From the NCBI GenBank assembly GCA_036346255.1, contig CM070626.1, positions 12,424,001 to 12,488,000 on the forward strand: a stretch of DNA of 64,000 nt, written 5' to 3'. The position numbers and the translations under genes are program-made. Each line of letters begins with the position of its first letter. The stretch's first letter is position 1. Below are positions 9,818 to 19,519 of the stretch, in pieces. Source of the stretch: Ampelocalamus luodianensis. Lineage: Eukaryota; Streptophyta; Magnoliopsida; Poales; Poaceae. A model generated the notes under the pieces. It worked only from the letters and a program-made list of their open reading frames with translations. It was not told the origin of the DNA and did not search any database.

Positions 9818-11285
9818 ATGGCCGAGATCTGCTGCGAGGAGGCCAAGTCGATGCCGGCCGCGGCGTCCGCGGCCGTCGCCACGTCGCTCGCCAGGCGGCG
9901 CCGCAGGGTGGTGGAGATGGCCTTGGCGGGGGGATTCCGCTTCGCCGGCGATCTCGAGCCGCCGACGCCAGCTGCCGCCGACGGGGGCGCGCGCGCCGGC
10001 AAGCGGCAGAGGCTGGCGTGCACGGCGTCTGGGTTTGGGTCCAGGTGGTGGCCGAGGTACGGCGTGACCTCCGTCTGCGGCCGCCGGTGCGAGATGGAGG
10101 ACGCGGTATCCATCAGGCCGGACTTCCTGCCCGGCTCCTCCTCCGGCAAGCACCATTTCTTCGGCGTCTTTGACGGCCATGGCTGCTCCCATGTATGCAT
10201 GAACACGTTGTTTTATACATAAGCTATGATCAATCCCGCAAATGCGTGTCGATCTGTGCTAAGCGGAGTTCTTGTGCCGTTAGGTGGCAAGGCTGTGCCA
10301 GGACAGGATGCATGAGTTGGTGGTGGACGCGTACAAGAAGGCGACCTCCGGTAAGCAGGCGACGTCGGTAGAGTGGACAGAGGTGATGGAAAAGGGGTTC
10401 GCTCAGATGGATGATGAGGCGGCGAGCTGGGCCGCGAGCCGCAGCAGAGCTGACCCAGTCTGCCGCTGCGAGCTGCAGACGCCGGCACGGTGCGACCACG
10501 TGGGCTCAACCGCCGTCATCGCGGTCGTCGGTTCCACCCACGTCGTCGTCGCCAACGCCGGCGACTCGCGCGCTGTCCTCTCACGCGCCGGCGTACCCGT
10601 TCCCCTCTCCGTCGACCACAAGGTATGCATTAATGCCGTGCGTATATATAAACCGCCTTCCTCGCTCGCTTATTCGTTTACTTACCTTACCCGTTTGTTT
10701 CAGCCGGACCGGCTCGACGAGCTAGAGCGCATCCGGTCGGCTGGCGGCCGCGTCATCTTCTGGGACGGCGCCAGGGTGCTCGGCGTCCTCGCCATGTCTC
10801 GAGCCATTGGTGAGCGCCGCGCGCTTTACTTCGAAGTTTTCGAGTTTTTGTCCGTTGTCAAGAAAATCTTTTGCCATTCGGGCTGCGGTGCTTAGTGCGG
10901 TGGTCGCGCAGGGGACGGCTATCTGAAGCCTTTCGTTACGGCGGAGCCCGAGGTGACGGTGACGGAACGCACCGACGACGACGAGTGCCTGATCCTGGCG
11001 AGCGACGGGCTGTGGGACGTGGTGTCCAACGAGATGGCGTGCAAGGTCGTCAGGGCTTGCTTCAGGAGCAACGGCCCCCCGTCGCCGAGGGGCGCGCGGG
11101 CGAACGGCGTGCTCCCGTCGGCCGCCGCGGGGCGCGGCGACGACGCCGTGGTGAAGGGAGTCGACAAGGCCGAGTCCGACAAGGCGTGCTCCGACGCAGC
11201 CTTGCTGCTCACCAAGCTCGCGCTCGCTCGGCGGAGCTCCGACAATGTCAGCGTCGTCGTCGTGGATCTCCGCCGGGGGCCGTGA
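9818..11285 (+). CDS. clade A protein phosphatase 2C (ABA co-receptor type), 4 exons
   Basis: Exons 9818-10192, 10284-10622, 10704-10809 and 10912-11285 join in frame with GT-AG introns to give 397 residues, normal for the clade. The open frame extends left of 9818, but the ATG at [10 protein letters not shown] matches the conserved grass N terminus. PPM-family motifs in order: EMEDAVS (metal-binding E94/D95 region), FFGVFDGHG (D119-G122), [49 protein letters not shown] (D305) and [12 protein letters not shown] (D384). Trp258 in GGRVIFWDG is the tryptophan lock used by clade A enzymes to contact PYR/PYL ABA receptors. Such phosphatases dephosphorylate SnRK2 kinases and are inhibited by ABA-bound receptors. 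Basic KRQR in exon 1 may aid nuclear entry. All residues expected for catalysis appear intact. The rice locus equivalent was not assigned. Confidence 0.93.
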
Positions 11286-12400
11286 TTCTTGGAGCAAAAT
11301 TACATGCTCTGTCATCGATTCTTCTTTTTCTCTTCCTTTTCGCTTTTACTACTGCGACGTGCATAATTAACGCCTCAATATTTTCTGGTTATCTACTCAC
11401 AAAAAAAAATTCCGGTTATCAATCTAGTGAGATTATGACTCGTAGGAATCGTGGATCGTAACAAGCAACAATTGAACAAGGTCTAGCCCATGCAGGACGT
11501 CTTAACTTGATGGATAACTCTGCCTTGGGCGACTATGAGCATTTCTGGGGTTGCGGATATGGAAAAGCTGATTCCGTCTCTCATGTAAAAGAGAACAAGA
11601 AAGCAATTTGCGACATGGAAGGAACAGTGCTGATTGATTCGTCGGACTGGAGCGAGGTGATATGTCGCAGATCGATAACGCATCTCTGCTCTAGACTGAT
11701 GCGACCAACGAACGATGCTTGGGTATACGTGTCGATCCTTCCGTCTTGTTTGCGTTTCTGACAGAACCCTGTCATGTGTTCTGTCGGGAACATTAGATGA
11801 ACCTGTGAGACATCTCTAATAGTGTTGATAATATGGTCTCTAATTTTGCTATATCAATTCTATGTTACTGAAAAATAGATTTAGAGACAACATCTTCAAT
11901 AAGTTATCTCTAATATTCATGCTAAACTTACAATATTCTTACTCATTCATCTATCTCTCACATGCACTAGTTGTTTTGTCTTGATTCGTGTGTAGATATG
12001 GCTATTTGAAGAAGAGATGGATTTTCTTCTCTCTCATGCGTCTCTCTCTTCTACCTAGGATTTTACTAATATAGAAGGGTTAACTGACGACTGATATGAT
12101 ACTATTAAAAATGCCCTCGTGCGTGATTGGCGCCTAATCATATCGCTCTCGTTAAGTTCTATGCTTCAATCATTCACTCACGCAGAAGCTTAAGTAAGAC
12201 AACACTCCAATTGGAATCCAACATGCCTACATTACACAAAGTAAGGTTGCACACACAAGGGCAGGAGGGTTCTCTGACTAACGATACACGAGCTTCTCCA
12301 AATCACGCTCCAAATTAGACATGTAAGCATACGCACAGGGCACAGCCGCAGAGGTTACCACCGAACGTAGCTTGTTCCTTCTTCCCGATGCCGTGAGACC
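11286..12400. other. PP2C 3' flank; no further gene recognised
   Basis: AT-rich sequence follows the PP2C stop. An open frame of 84 codons at 11507-11761 (plus) has no recognised motif and is probably chance. CATCTCTAATAGTGTTGATA and similar low-complexity wording continue to about 12100. No clear polyadenylation signal can be singled out. Confidence 0.45.
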
Positions 12401-12419
12401 AGGGTTCTCGCTACTGGAA

Positions 12420-12660
12420 ATTTTTTTTTACCGGTGTGCCCGGTAAAACCGAAAATCGAAAAAATTTGGCCAAAATTTTCCAAAAAAAAAAAACGGATTT
12501 TAACTGAAAAAATCAAATTCGAGCAAAAATTCAACAAATTCGATTTTGTTTGGACAAAACCATCCAAACCACCAATTTCAGGGCTTGTTTGTATTTCTAC
12601 TACTACCAGCCCAACCGGTAAAACTGGTTTTACCGATTTTCGGCAGGTAAAATAATCCCT
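12420..12660. repeat. unclassified repeat with CCGGTAAAACC arms
   Basis: CCCGGTAAAACCGAAAAT (about 12438) and ACCGGTAAAACTGGTTTTAC (about 12613) border an A-rich core. The right arm is a local palindrome (GGTAAAACTGGTTTTACC). It resembles a small inverted-repeat element, but the arms do not align as clean TIRs. Confidence 0.3.
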
Positions 12661-12811
12661 GCGTGAGACATGTTGCAGATCCCGCGACCCTGCGCGTGCA
12701 TTGTACGTGCACCAAACGGCACCATGCCTGACTAAGTTAATCTCGCAAGGAAAACAAAAACCATTGAGACTAAGCTTTAGGTCTGGAAGGAGACGTGTTT
12801 TAGTGACTTAC

Positions 12812-12975
12812 AAGTTACGAGGAACATGCTCAAGGCAGCCAGGGCGAGAGGGATGGCGACGGAGGTGATCATGTCGTAGCGCCCATTGAGGTACGTCGGC
12901 CTGTGGATACCTCTGCTTCTCCACGATCTTCTCCCTAGGCCGGAACGGCGGCTCCGGCTCCGACGATCACGACAT
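12812..12975 (-). pseudogene. COX7a-like (cytochrome c oxidase subunit) first-exon fragment
   Basis: On the minus strand, from an ATG at 12975, the reading is MS, stop, then SSEPEPPFRPREKIVEKQRY. A small deletion and frameshift lead to TYLNGRYDMITSVAIPLALA and then ALSMFLV. This matches the short plant protein annotated as cytochrome c oxidase subunit 7a-like, a single-membrane-span inner-mitochondrial subunit of about 65-70 residues. The second-exon part (GIYNMSHGIGKKE type) was not found nearby. The in-frame stop and frameshift make it a pseudogene or a captured gene piece. Confidence 0.65.
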
Positions 12976-12999
12976 GCTCCCAGAATTTACAGCAAAAGT

Positions 13000-13499
13000 T
13001 GCACCCAAGACACAAAGAATACTGACTAATCGCTCCTCTCAGCTCCTGCGAGCTGCCAACCTGTGACTGTGTGCACAAAGATGATGTGCCAGTGGTCGAT
13101 GCAGCAACAGTTTATAGCACGAACCATTGCCGCATTATGTCATATATATATATCACTAACACAAGAAAGGATGTACAGTTACAGTACCTGATAATGGAAG
13201 ATGGGATGAGGACGAACGACTGATTTGAGTCTTTAGATTTGAATTTGATCACAAGATCCGAGACTATAAATTTGAATTTGAATGCGTGTCCTGTTTTGGT
13301 GGCGCAATATATAAGACTAAAATAACGCTAAAATTACTAGTGGCTATTCGTCCATCCAGAGATCAAGGCCCACCGGCTTTGTCCAACTAGGAAGGTTGGC
13401 CCAAACAGAAGTTTGACGAGTTTGTTTCGCCGTAGCTGCCTCCACCTCTACGAAGGACACGGCTTCTGAATCGTCGGAGGCTCGGATAAAAGATACTCT
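13000..13499. other. no gene recognised
   Basis: Mixed-composition DNA with a short (TA)n run near 13143. No reading frame or repeat is supported. Confidence 0.5.
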
Positions 13500-13745
13500 A
13501 TCTTTGCACGCCCGACGGTGTCCAGGCTAGCTGCTGTTGATTGGAACTTTATAAAGTTGTGATTGAAACGGATTCTCAGGCATCGGTTTAACCTTTGGAA
13601 CACCGACGACGTAACCACCGGCCTGGTACTTGGCCAATGTAGAGGAGCAGCTAAGCAGGAGTTTAATAGTCTCGTGTTAGTTTTGCGTAGAAAGCAAAAT
13701 TTAGCTCCCCTATGCGCCAAAGAATCTTACGTGAACCTTTCCTGC
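13500..13745 (+). pseudogene. possible RVT_3-type RNase H fragment
   Basis: In shifting plus-strand frames, KVVIETDSQAS (about 13550) and EFNSLVLVLRRKQNLAPLCA (about 13655-13715) resemble the RNase H-like domain (RVT_3) common as dispersed fragments in grass genomes, where the patterns are IETDSQAL and RREAN..AHLCAK. Frames are broken and catalytic acids cannot be tracked. LINE-derived origin is possible. Confidence 0.35.
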
Positions 13746-13749
13746 ATCT

Positions 13750-14400
13750 ATGCCGTTCTGAACAATGGTTTGAGTAATTTTGAATTGAACATTCCACACA
13801 AACAAGGAGAAATCTTAAAATTGAAAATTTGTAGGGGCCGCGCGAACGCGTACCCCTCCGCCACAAATTATGACATCCACTCTCCCACTTGAGGAGATGG
13901 TAGACCAACGCTCCTCCCAAGTGCAATGGAGGCCACTGATCTAGGCCATAGGTTTTCTTGATCACCCATCGACCCTGTCCAGGTAAGTAATTTCTACGAC
14001 AGTACTAGGTGCCCGATATATAGCAGCCTCCTATGTATCTCGCTGTATTGAGGCGTAGTACGGGACTAAGGAAATAGGAGTAACGTTCAGGTCGAGCGTG
14101 CGTTTTTTTCCGAGAGGAAGGTCGAACGTCTTGTTATTAATTCTTTTTCAGCTGAAGGCCCACAGGCTTAGGCCGGCTCGGAAGTTGGGCTTCTCGGGCC
14201 AGACGGATGTGGGCCGAGCTTGTTTCACGGGCTAAACTGCTAATAGGCCTGTAGTGCTAGTGGATATATATATCTTCATTCCTCGGTTGTTTTCCACTTG
14301 AAACAGGGGCAGTAGTAGACCGGTAGGCACCGTACTAGGTTTCGTAAGAAGCGGGAAAAACACGGGGAACTGGAAACTTGGTGATCATACGCTGAACTCT
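13750..14400. other. no gene recognised
   Basis: No supported coding region. CCCACAGGCTTAGGCC and similar words near 14160-14240 are promoter-like in style for grasses, but no gene follows. An imperfect TA-rich tract occurs near 14262. Confidence 0.4.
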
Positions 14401-14479
14401 AGTTTCTTCTTCTTTGTTTTTTTGGACGAAGGGGATAACTCCACCAGTCTTCAGCACCGTTACTCCCCCTCCCCCGCTG

Positions 14480-14990
14480 CTACCCCCCTCACTCTCTCTC
14501 TCCACCTTCTCAGACATTGGTTGCTGCTCCGCACTCCTTCGCCTCCCCCTGCTCCTCCTCCACCAACAACGGCCGGCGGCGACGTTGTTGCGCCACCGTC
14601 TTCCCCTCTCCTACCGTTCCCACCCTATCCAACCTAATATTCAGTGTGTCACGGCCTCGCCGTGCCTCCCTCCGTCGCCTCCCCGGCCTCCCTCCACAAC
14701 CAGGGGGGTTAAACCGTGGCAGCACCCTCGTCGGCCGTCATCGCCTCGTGGTGCCACCGTCTTCCCCTCTCCTACCGCTCCCACCCCGTCCAACCTAATA
14801 TTCGGTGTGTCACCGCCTCGCCGTGCCTCCATCCGCCGCCACCCACCGCCTCCCGCCCTACAACGCGCAACGCGCGAGGGGAGGGTGAACCGATGGCGGA
14901 ACCCCCATCGGCCGTCATCGCCTCGTGGTGCTCCATCACCGACGAGTGTCTATGTGAGTGAGAGAGAGAGAGAGGGGTATGGGAGAGGAG
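14480..14990. repeat. GC-rich tandem duplication, period ~161 bp
   Basis: GCCACCGTCTTCCCCTCTCC occurs at 14592 and 14753, with TCCAACCTAATATTC following each. A partial third start (CGGCCGTCATCGCCTCGTGG) is at about 14910. The long proline- and arginine-rich open frames across it are explained by the CCG/CGT composition and are not taken as genes. It ends in a GA-microsatellite near 14962. Confidence 0.7.
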
Positions 14991-15431
14991 TTGAACTAGC
15001 AAAGCTATACCGTTGAACGGTATAGTGTTCGCTAGTTTTTCTCCTTTTTTAACAAGTCTAATTTACCTCTGAACTTTTTGGGTGCGTCTAATATGTCCCT
15101 TGAACTACAAATTTGGCTGAATAACCCTATGAACTATGCAAAATCATCTAAATAATCCACTGAGATGGTTTATCCACTGTGACGGTGGTTTTGCCATCGT
15201 GACCGATGATGTGATTGTGAATGTGGCAATGGCACAAGGGTTTTGCCACCGTGACGGATGACTTTACTAACAATGTGGCAATGATTGTCAACCAAGTCAT
15301 CGTCATGGTGGCGAAACCACCGCCAAAGTGGCAAAACCACTGTTAAAACCACCTCATGGGTTATTTAGACAGTTTTACACAATTCAGGGGACTATTTAGT
15401 CAGTTTTGTAGTTCAGAGGGAAGATTAGACG

Positions 15432-16570
15432 TAGGGGTGAAAACGGATCGGAAACGGACGGATAATAGTTTTGCCATATTTGTTTTCATATTTTTTTTCG
15501 GATCCGGATACGAATACGAATACTCCGGATATGAATACAAATACGAATAGTATCGAATACGAATACGGAGCGAATACGAATCGAAACGAATACGGTCACA
15601 GATATTTTTCGAAACATGAAAACCCCTTAAATTGTATGCCAGAAATTAACGAAAACATGTAATTAATTTATTTGATGTAAACATTCATGAATTGTTCATA
15701 TTATCAGCAACCAAACATAACATTGGCACTAGCAAGTTACATTAACTAGTTCATCACAAATATAACACTTAGTTTACTATATTTAGCTTATAAGTCATAA
15801 CTCACAAAGTCATCACGCATTCACACTTAGTTTATCATATACATAAAATTTAGTTCACACTAACATCGATTAGACTGGATGGTTAATCTATACGCAAATG
15901 ACTGTAACATCCCAAAGTATGTTACCAAAAATAAAATTAATAAAGTTATTATTTTATTGGATTTCTGAGATTTAAAAGAGTTTTCCTGTTAAAAAGGAAA
16001 AAAATAATAAAATAAAGTCAATTATTTAATTTTCTAGTTTTTAATGTAAAAAATAAAAATTTATTGAGTTTTTTGGGATTTTATTGGATTTAAAGTGAAA
16101 AAGAAAATTTTAATTAATTTAATTATTTTTTTGGATTTTAAAAAGGTTTTTCCTATTTTTAGGAATTTAAAATAATTTATATACAAAAATAAAAACCAAC
16201 TTTAAGTTATTAAGTTAAAAATAATTCAACGAATTTCTGTGATTTTTTCTAGGATTTTTTTAACTCTATTTGCTATTTTCTAAAAGACTATTTGATTTGT
16301 TGCATTTTCTGAAATTCAGAAATCAATTAAAATCTCCTTTTCTCTTTTGGGCTGAAATCCTCTTTTGGGCCGAAATCCGGATATCCGGGCTTCGTCTTAT
16401 CCGGATAATACGTATTTGTTTCCGTTTCCGACAAAAAAAATCCGAATTCGTTTCCGATTCGAAAATTATCCGAGAAAAATCCGATCCGAGACATTCCGAG
16501 TCCGTTTTTTGTCCGGATCGGTCGGAAACTATCCGATCCGTTTTATTTGAAACCCTAGTTTCAGATGGCA
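15432..16570. mobile_element. hAT-like non-autonomous element
   Basis: The left end TAGGGGTGAAAACGGATCGG and the inverted right side (CTAGGGTTTCAAATAAAACG, then GATCGGATAG) are similar hAT-style ends. Both arms are rich in CGAATACGAATA- and ATCCGGAT-type subterminal words. AGATTAGACG flanks it on both sides (15422-15431 and 16570-16579, the latter overlapping the insert edge by one base), consistent with an 8-bp hAT target duplication within a shared sequence. The interior is AT-rich and has no transposase. The extreme right edge (TTTCAGATGGC) is irregular. Confidence 0.5.
15903..16365 (+). repeat. probable truncated gypsy-type LTR inside the hAT-like element
   Basis: TGTAACATCCCAAAGTATGT begins an AT-rich run ending near CTTTTGGGCTGAAATCC. 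TGTAACATCCCAAA is a frequent start of gypsy LTRs, and the inverse of the same start occurs near 38750. No second LTR, PBS or coding region is present. Confidence 0.3.
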
Positions 16571-16584
16571 GATTAGACGCACCC

Positions 16585-17775
16585 ATTGGACTTATTCTTT
16601 TTATTTGAAACCCTAGTTTCTTCTTGCATTTCATGTAGAAGCATCTGGATTGAGGTGTCTAATTGAACTTTGTTACCGGTTCCAATCATTTCGTTAAAAC
16701 GGCATCTTTTTCTTTTATAACAATGGAGTTGTTTTTAGTTGAGCCATAAGGTATTCAACAACGTGCTTGGAAATCTGACACAATGTATCAATGCCATATA
16801 TTGCTAATCTTTTCTTCTCAAAGCACGGGTAGGTGACATATTTTGTGATGCCTGAGTTGGCTTACCACACCTTAGACAAAAGTTGGCGAGAGTTTGTACA
16901 TATAACAAGTGGGCTAAAGAGTTGGGAAATTAAAAGTGTGGCACTTACAAGGCCGTGTCCAACGCGGGGTTTAATTGGGTGCTTGGGAAAAACTGTCTTA
17001 ACTTTGCCACGGTGGACGCGCTCGCGCCGCGGAGCCGCAGCTTGACGAGGAGGCCGACGCTCAGAGCAGGTCGTGCGTGCGAAGAAATCGTCCAGGAGAA
17101 TCGGCGCTTCGGCAAGCAATTATGCTGCTGCAGCATAATTTATGCATGCATGTAACTAACTAACTCGTTGGTGATTAGTTTGAGCAGTAGTGTCGTTCGG
17201 AAGCTAGAAGCTAGTTCGCTTGTGTTTTTCTCTCAAAAAAAGTTCGCTTGTGTTCTAGATATACCACGTATTAGTGCATGAATAGAGAGAGCCTTTCGCG
17301 ACATCATTCCAAATGGATCCTCTACCAAATGGCTTCGTAAATTGGTTAACTTCCCCCAATTCCCCATACGAAAATCCAGAAAATTTTCCACATTCACAGT
17401 ATCCAATGAACTTATCTCAGCCACGTTTGTCCCAAGCCCATCAATTATCAGAGAATTTCTATTGTGCTGGTTTCACCTCACCTTACGAGAATCCATCAAA
17501 TCCCAAGTCTATTAAAAAAATGAAACGTACTGTGGTGGGAAAATAAAGAAAAAGCAAGAGATAAATATAATTATAAAATTGATATGTACTAATGACTCTT
17601 AGGTCTGAAATTTTGCTAGCGTGCATGTATTTAAGATAAAGTAGCTGCGTAGTTGTTACTATCTTGTAGCTTTGCTTGTTTCTAAAAGCATGCTTCTAAA
17701 CAACCTTGTTATCTAGTCGCTAGGTGAGTTGTTCCGCAGAAAACCATACTTTCAAACAGGCATACTCCAAAATAT
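16585..17775. other. flank left of the CACTA; mostly unrecognised
   Basis: TTTTATTTGAAACCCTAGTT occurs at 16541 and again at 16599, so the edge of the hAT-like insert is locally duplicated. A GC-rich patch at 16960-17120 has open frames on both strands but no recognisable protein. No complete gene is seen. Confidence 0.45.
17313..17546 (+). CDS. small hypothetical frame, possibly a PIF/Harbinger ORF1-like N terminus
   Basis: The 77-codon frame starts MDPLPNGFVNWLTSPNSPYE and is rich in Pro, Asn, Gln and Ser. This composition resembles the N termini of the Myb/trihelix-like ORF1 proteins of PIF/Harbinger elements, which also begin with MDP and a short hydrophobic motif. No DNA-binding domain follows before the stop, so it is a fragment at best. 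Confidence 0.25.
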   Translation: MDPLPNGFVNWLTSPNSPYENPENFPHSQYPMNLSQPRLSQAHQLSENFYCAGFTSPYENPSNPKSIKKMKRTVVGK

Positions 17776-18060
17776 CACTACTACAAAAAGGCTAATATTA
17801 AACGACTCATCACAAACGATTGATCAAAACTGTCGGTTTAGTGACCGCCTGTGTTACTGAATGTGCTAAAAACTGTCTGTGAATAAGTAATATCACAGAC
17901 AGTTCATGTTGAAAACTGTCTGTGAAGTATCATCCGTCTGTGATATTACGGTTCTTGTTCAAAACCGTCTATGATACTTACAGACGCTTTTGAACACGAA
18001 CCGTCTATGATTTCCCGTCCTCATCATAAATGGTTTGTATTAAAAACCGTCTGTGATAAG
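17776..18060. repeat. CACTA left TIR and subterminal repeats
   Basis: The TIR CACTACTACAAAAAGGCTAA is followed by repeated ACTGTCTGTGA, TATCACAGACAG, CCGTCTGTGATATTAC, CCGTCTATGAT and AAAACCGTCTGTGATAAG. Such subterminal arrays bind the element's DNA-binding protein in En/Spm-type CACTA elements. Confidence 0.75.
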
Positions 18061-18189
18061 TATCTCTGATTTTACCATGACTTGAAATCACTAACACTCT
18101 GATTTTACCACCGACACCGGTGATGTCGAGGTAAGACAGATCTATCACTTATTGGTTTGCGCTGTTGCTAAAACTACGCTAAAATCGCT

Positions 18190-19060
18190 AATTTTACGGC
18201 AAGTAGTTCAACACCTCCGCAAAGAACTTGGCATACTCACACCTAATCCGACAGTTGTCGCTGCAGAAAACGACGTAGTCGTCCCACCCTTCCGTCATGT
18301 TGCAGTCGGTGCTCATGCACCGGTGGTCATCCTCTAACAGCGCCCACACCCGGCCAAGCAGCCTGGCCATCTTCTTCCATGCCGCATCCTGAATCGCATC
18401 CGCAGCGAGCCTCCAGCACCGCCTGCACTCCCGGTTGGTCCTCTTGGCCGTCTCACATCCGTTACCGCTGGCTTACCCTCGACCTTGCTGATGTAATACT
18501 TTCCAACGTCGCGCGCCTCGCCGACCGTGTAGACGAGGTGGCCGAGCACATAGAGCACGGCCTTGTGGCGGTGACGGCCATCCGTTCGAGTCACACGAGG
18601 AGATGGCGTCGGACGGTTCATGATCATCAGCGGACGAAGCCCGAAATGCATCCACTCGCTGGCGCGCTCGTTCGAGTGTCTCTCGAAGATCCTCTGACTG
18701 CTGAATCAAGTCGAATTGAGCCCGTAGGCTCTCTACCCTTGCTTGAGGGGTCTCAGCAAGGTTGACTCGGTCGCCCGCCATGTCGATTAAGCAGTCTAAG
18801 TGACGGAAAGCCTCCTGAAGTCGTGAAACTTTGTTGTGGAGAACCATGTCAACGACGAGGTTAGCTCGCTGGATGGAGACCGCTCGGAAAACGCGACGAA
18901 GGAGGATGTCAAGATGGCAGAATGTGGCCGTCACCTGCTTTGGCAAATCCTCGAACAGAGGAGAGAGGATACTGTTAGTACAGATGTCCTTCCGCAGCAT
19001 CCGCCAGCATACGGCCGGAGAGGTGCTCGTACAGTATGGTCAGGTAGACCATCAACGTTG
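18190..19060 (-). pseudogene. unrecognised coding-like block
   Basis: On the minus strand a frame at 19000-18473 starts MLRKDICTNS and includes RLQEAFRHLDCLIDMAGD, then ARVESLRAQFDLIQQSEDLR, a probable amphipathic or coiled-coil stretch. In another frame, about 18410-18200 gives LLGRVWALLEDDHRCMSTDC, then VVFCSDNCRIRCEYAKFFAE. The residue composition looks like real protein, but I do not recognise the family, and the frame shifts between parts. It lies just inside the CACTA left end, downstream of the Ulp1-like gene, and may be captured host sequence. Confidence 0.35.
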
Positions 19061-19105
19061 ATGACAAGGAAACAGAAGAGGGAGCCATTTCTACTTTAGA
19101 GTACT

Positions 19106-19505
19106 AGTATAGTGCATGTGCTAACGCCACGATTTCATTCCAGGATGCACATGAAAACAACCAAACGACGACATTTTTTCATAGTTTAAGTCTCATGCAA
19201 TTGTATATGACCATGTATATAATCCGGAAAACACTCATGCATAACAAGGCATAATAAAGTCATGTCTCGCATACTACAAATAATAGTATAGTGCTTGTGC
19301 TAACGCCACGGCTTCATTTCAGGGATGCACATGAAACTCGTGCTAACGCCACGGCTTCATTTCAGGGATGCGCATGAAAACAACCAAACGACAATATTTT
19401 TCCATAGTTTAAGTCTCACGCAATTGTATATGACCATGTATATAATCCGGAAAACACTCATGCATAACAAGGCATAATAAAGTCATGTCTCGCATACTAC
19501 AAATA
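19106..19505. repeat. tandem repeat, ~179-bp unit with an inner 43-bp duplication
   Basis: GTGCTAACGCCACG starts at 19118, 19297 and 19340. The 179-bp unit contains ATGACCATGTATATAATCCG and GTCTCGCATACTACAAATAA, each present twice. In the second unit the first 43 bp are repeated once more. Confidence 0.85.
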
Positions 19506-19519
19506 ATTCATGAATTGCT

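Larger units (their letters stand above)
15080..16584. mobile_element. MULE-like inverted-repeat element, split by a hAT-like insertion
   Basis: The left arm starts GGGTGCGTCTAAT (15080). The right arm ends ATTAGACGCACCC (16572-16584), its exact inverse. Inside, the left arm (GAACTACAAATTTGGCTGAA and following, to about 15170) pairs with the inverse of 15350-15431. Without the hAT-like insert at 15432-16570 the element is about 370 bp. The core holds a repeated CACCGTGACGG-type word and no coding sequence. The last 13 bp of the right TIR are displaced to the far side of the insert. Confidence 0.6.

Noticed and set aside
13143..13153. (TA)n run as a TATA box
   Set aside because: No gene start follows on either strand.
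14414..15016. 200-codon proline-rich frame
   Set aside because: It lies in a CCG/CCT-rich tandem duplication that is open in all plus frames. There are no domains and no splice context.
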